Assembly (NCBI GenBank): GCA_028688235.1
Contig: JAQTYP010000269.1
Location: 1-5,320, forward strand
Direction: 5' to 3'
DNA length: 5,320 nucleotides
Source of the DNA: Methylomonas sp.
Lineage (GTDB): Bacteria; Pseudomonadota; Gammaproteobacteria; Methylococcales; Methylomonadaceae
Shown: positions 4,841 through 5,320 of the stretch, piece after piece
Layout of the letters: every line of letters begins with the position of its first letter
How positions within the stretch are numbered: the first letter of the stretch is position 1
Position numbers and translations under genes: made by a program
Notes under the pieces: model-generated
The model's input: only the letters and a program-made list of their open reading frames with translations
What the model was told of the DNA's origin: nothing
Database searches by the model: none

Positions 4841-5320
4841 CTATGAATGCTTGATTTCAAGAGCTAACTTCTTAGTCTGAATTTGGCCTGCCACAAACGC
4901 TTCAATTGCTAGCGCCGCGATCACTCCTATGATCGGCATAATGGGCTCACGGTATCTGAAAATTACATAAAAAAGCATGTGTACTGCCGTATAGCAAACA
5001 ACTGCTAACCAGAGAATCGCGAGTTGTCTGTTTCTTAGTTTTCGAATCAGCAGGGTTCCTAACGCTGCCAAGGTGAGGATCACAAACTGTATTGCCCACA
5101 ATACACGAACAAGCTTTTCTGCCGATGATTGTTGGCCCTTACCTTCATGAAATGGCGGCACCCAAAAGTAGATCGCTTTTTTCAATGCTAACGTCACAAA
5201 CTCAGTCGGATGAGCTTTTGCCCAAGAGATAGCCTCTCGCTTTAGGGTTTCCGAGGCTTGAACTTCACCGGTTTTTCTTAATTTTTCCCATGTTGCTCCA
5301 CGAGGGGTGTCAGCAATTGA
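4841..5320 (-). CDS. C-terminal part of a polytopic membrane protein, probably a family 39 (GT-C) glycosyltransferase
   Basis: The frame is open from the right edge to the TAG at 4843-4841 and gives 159 residues; the start is outside the window. A charged region (1-30, with ETLKREA at 24-30) leads into WAKAHPTEFVTLALKKAIYF (33-52). It is followed by three hydrophobic segments (about 70-92, 98-121 and 126-145) and a basic tail. The order R-E-A, then A-x-x-H-P-x-E-F, then K-x-x-x-F-W, and later FRYREPIMP (121-129) before the last membrane helix, is the usual ending of dolichyl-phosphate-mannose- or ArnT-like glycosyltransferases, which move sugars from lipid carriers in the membrane. The catalytic Asp/Glu loop near the N-terminus is not in view, so donor and acceptor are unknown. 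An internal GTG at 5197 is not the start, because the coding pattern continues upstream. It is convergent with oadB. Confidence 0.65.
   Translation of the reverse strand, partial: SIADTPRGATWEKLRKTGEVQASETLKREAISWAKAHPTEFVTLALKKAIYFWVPPFHEGKGQQSSAEKLVRVLWAIQFVILTLAALGTLLIRKLRNRQLAILWLAVVCYTAVHMLFYVIFRYREPIMPIIGVIAALAIEAFVAGQIQTKKLALEIKHS

Overview
The window reads as chromosomal DNA of a gammaproteobacterium. It has moderate GC, genes closely matching proteobacterial families, and intergenic regions full of short palindromic repeats of the REP/BIME type. A marine, haloalkaliphilic or methanotrophic lineage (Methylococcales-like) is my best guess, but it rests on the general look of the repeats and on the presence of sodium-linked enzymes, not on a marker gene.

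Layout. (1) Bases 1-167, minus strand: the first codons of a beta subunit (atpD) of an N-type F1Fo ATPase, whose operon runs out of the left edge. (2) Bases 168-475: a leader with a candidate atpD promoter and a set of nested inverted repeats (302-457). (3) Bases 476-721, minus strand: a small gene resembling the uncharacterised DUF6316 family. (4) Bases 722-885: a short divergent promoter region with a good sigma70-type promoter reading rightwards. (5) Bases 886-4157, plus strand: the complete oadG-oadA-oadB operon for the membrane oxaloacetate decarboxylase sodium pump (gamma, alpha and beta subunits). (6) Bases 4158-4840: about 680 bases with no credible gene but at least six hairpins, grouped in a composite repeat (4202-4380), a long isolated hairpin with a T-tail (4532-4587) and a REP-like cluster (4684-4768). 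(7) Bases 4841-5320, minus strand: the C-terminal 159 residues of a polytopic membrane protein that looks like a family 39 (GT-C fold) glycosyltransferase, cut by the right edge.

How the genes fit together. OadGAB couples decarboxylation of oxaloacetate to pyruvate and CO2 with sodium export. N-ATPases are a horizontally spread class of F-type ATPase, many with sodium-binding c subunits, and are thought to act in ion export. Divergent placement of the two suggests a sodium-bioenergetics locus, although the ion-specifying c subunit lies outside the window. The beta subunit of the decarboxylase keeps all five residues I know to matter for sodium transport. The alpha subunit has the biotin lysine and most metal ligands, but carries Gln207 where the first His of the canonical H-x-H metal motif is expected. 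No wholly new system is evident; the points most worth checking are Gln207, the nested inverted repeat next to the ATPase promoter, and the structured 3' region.
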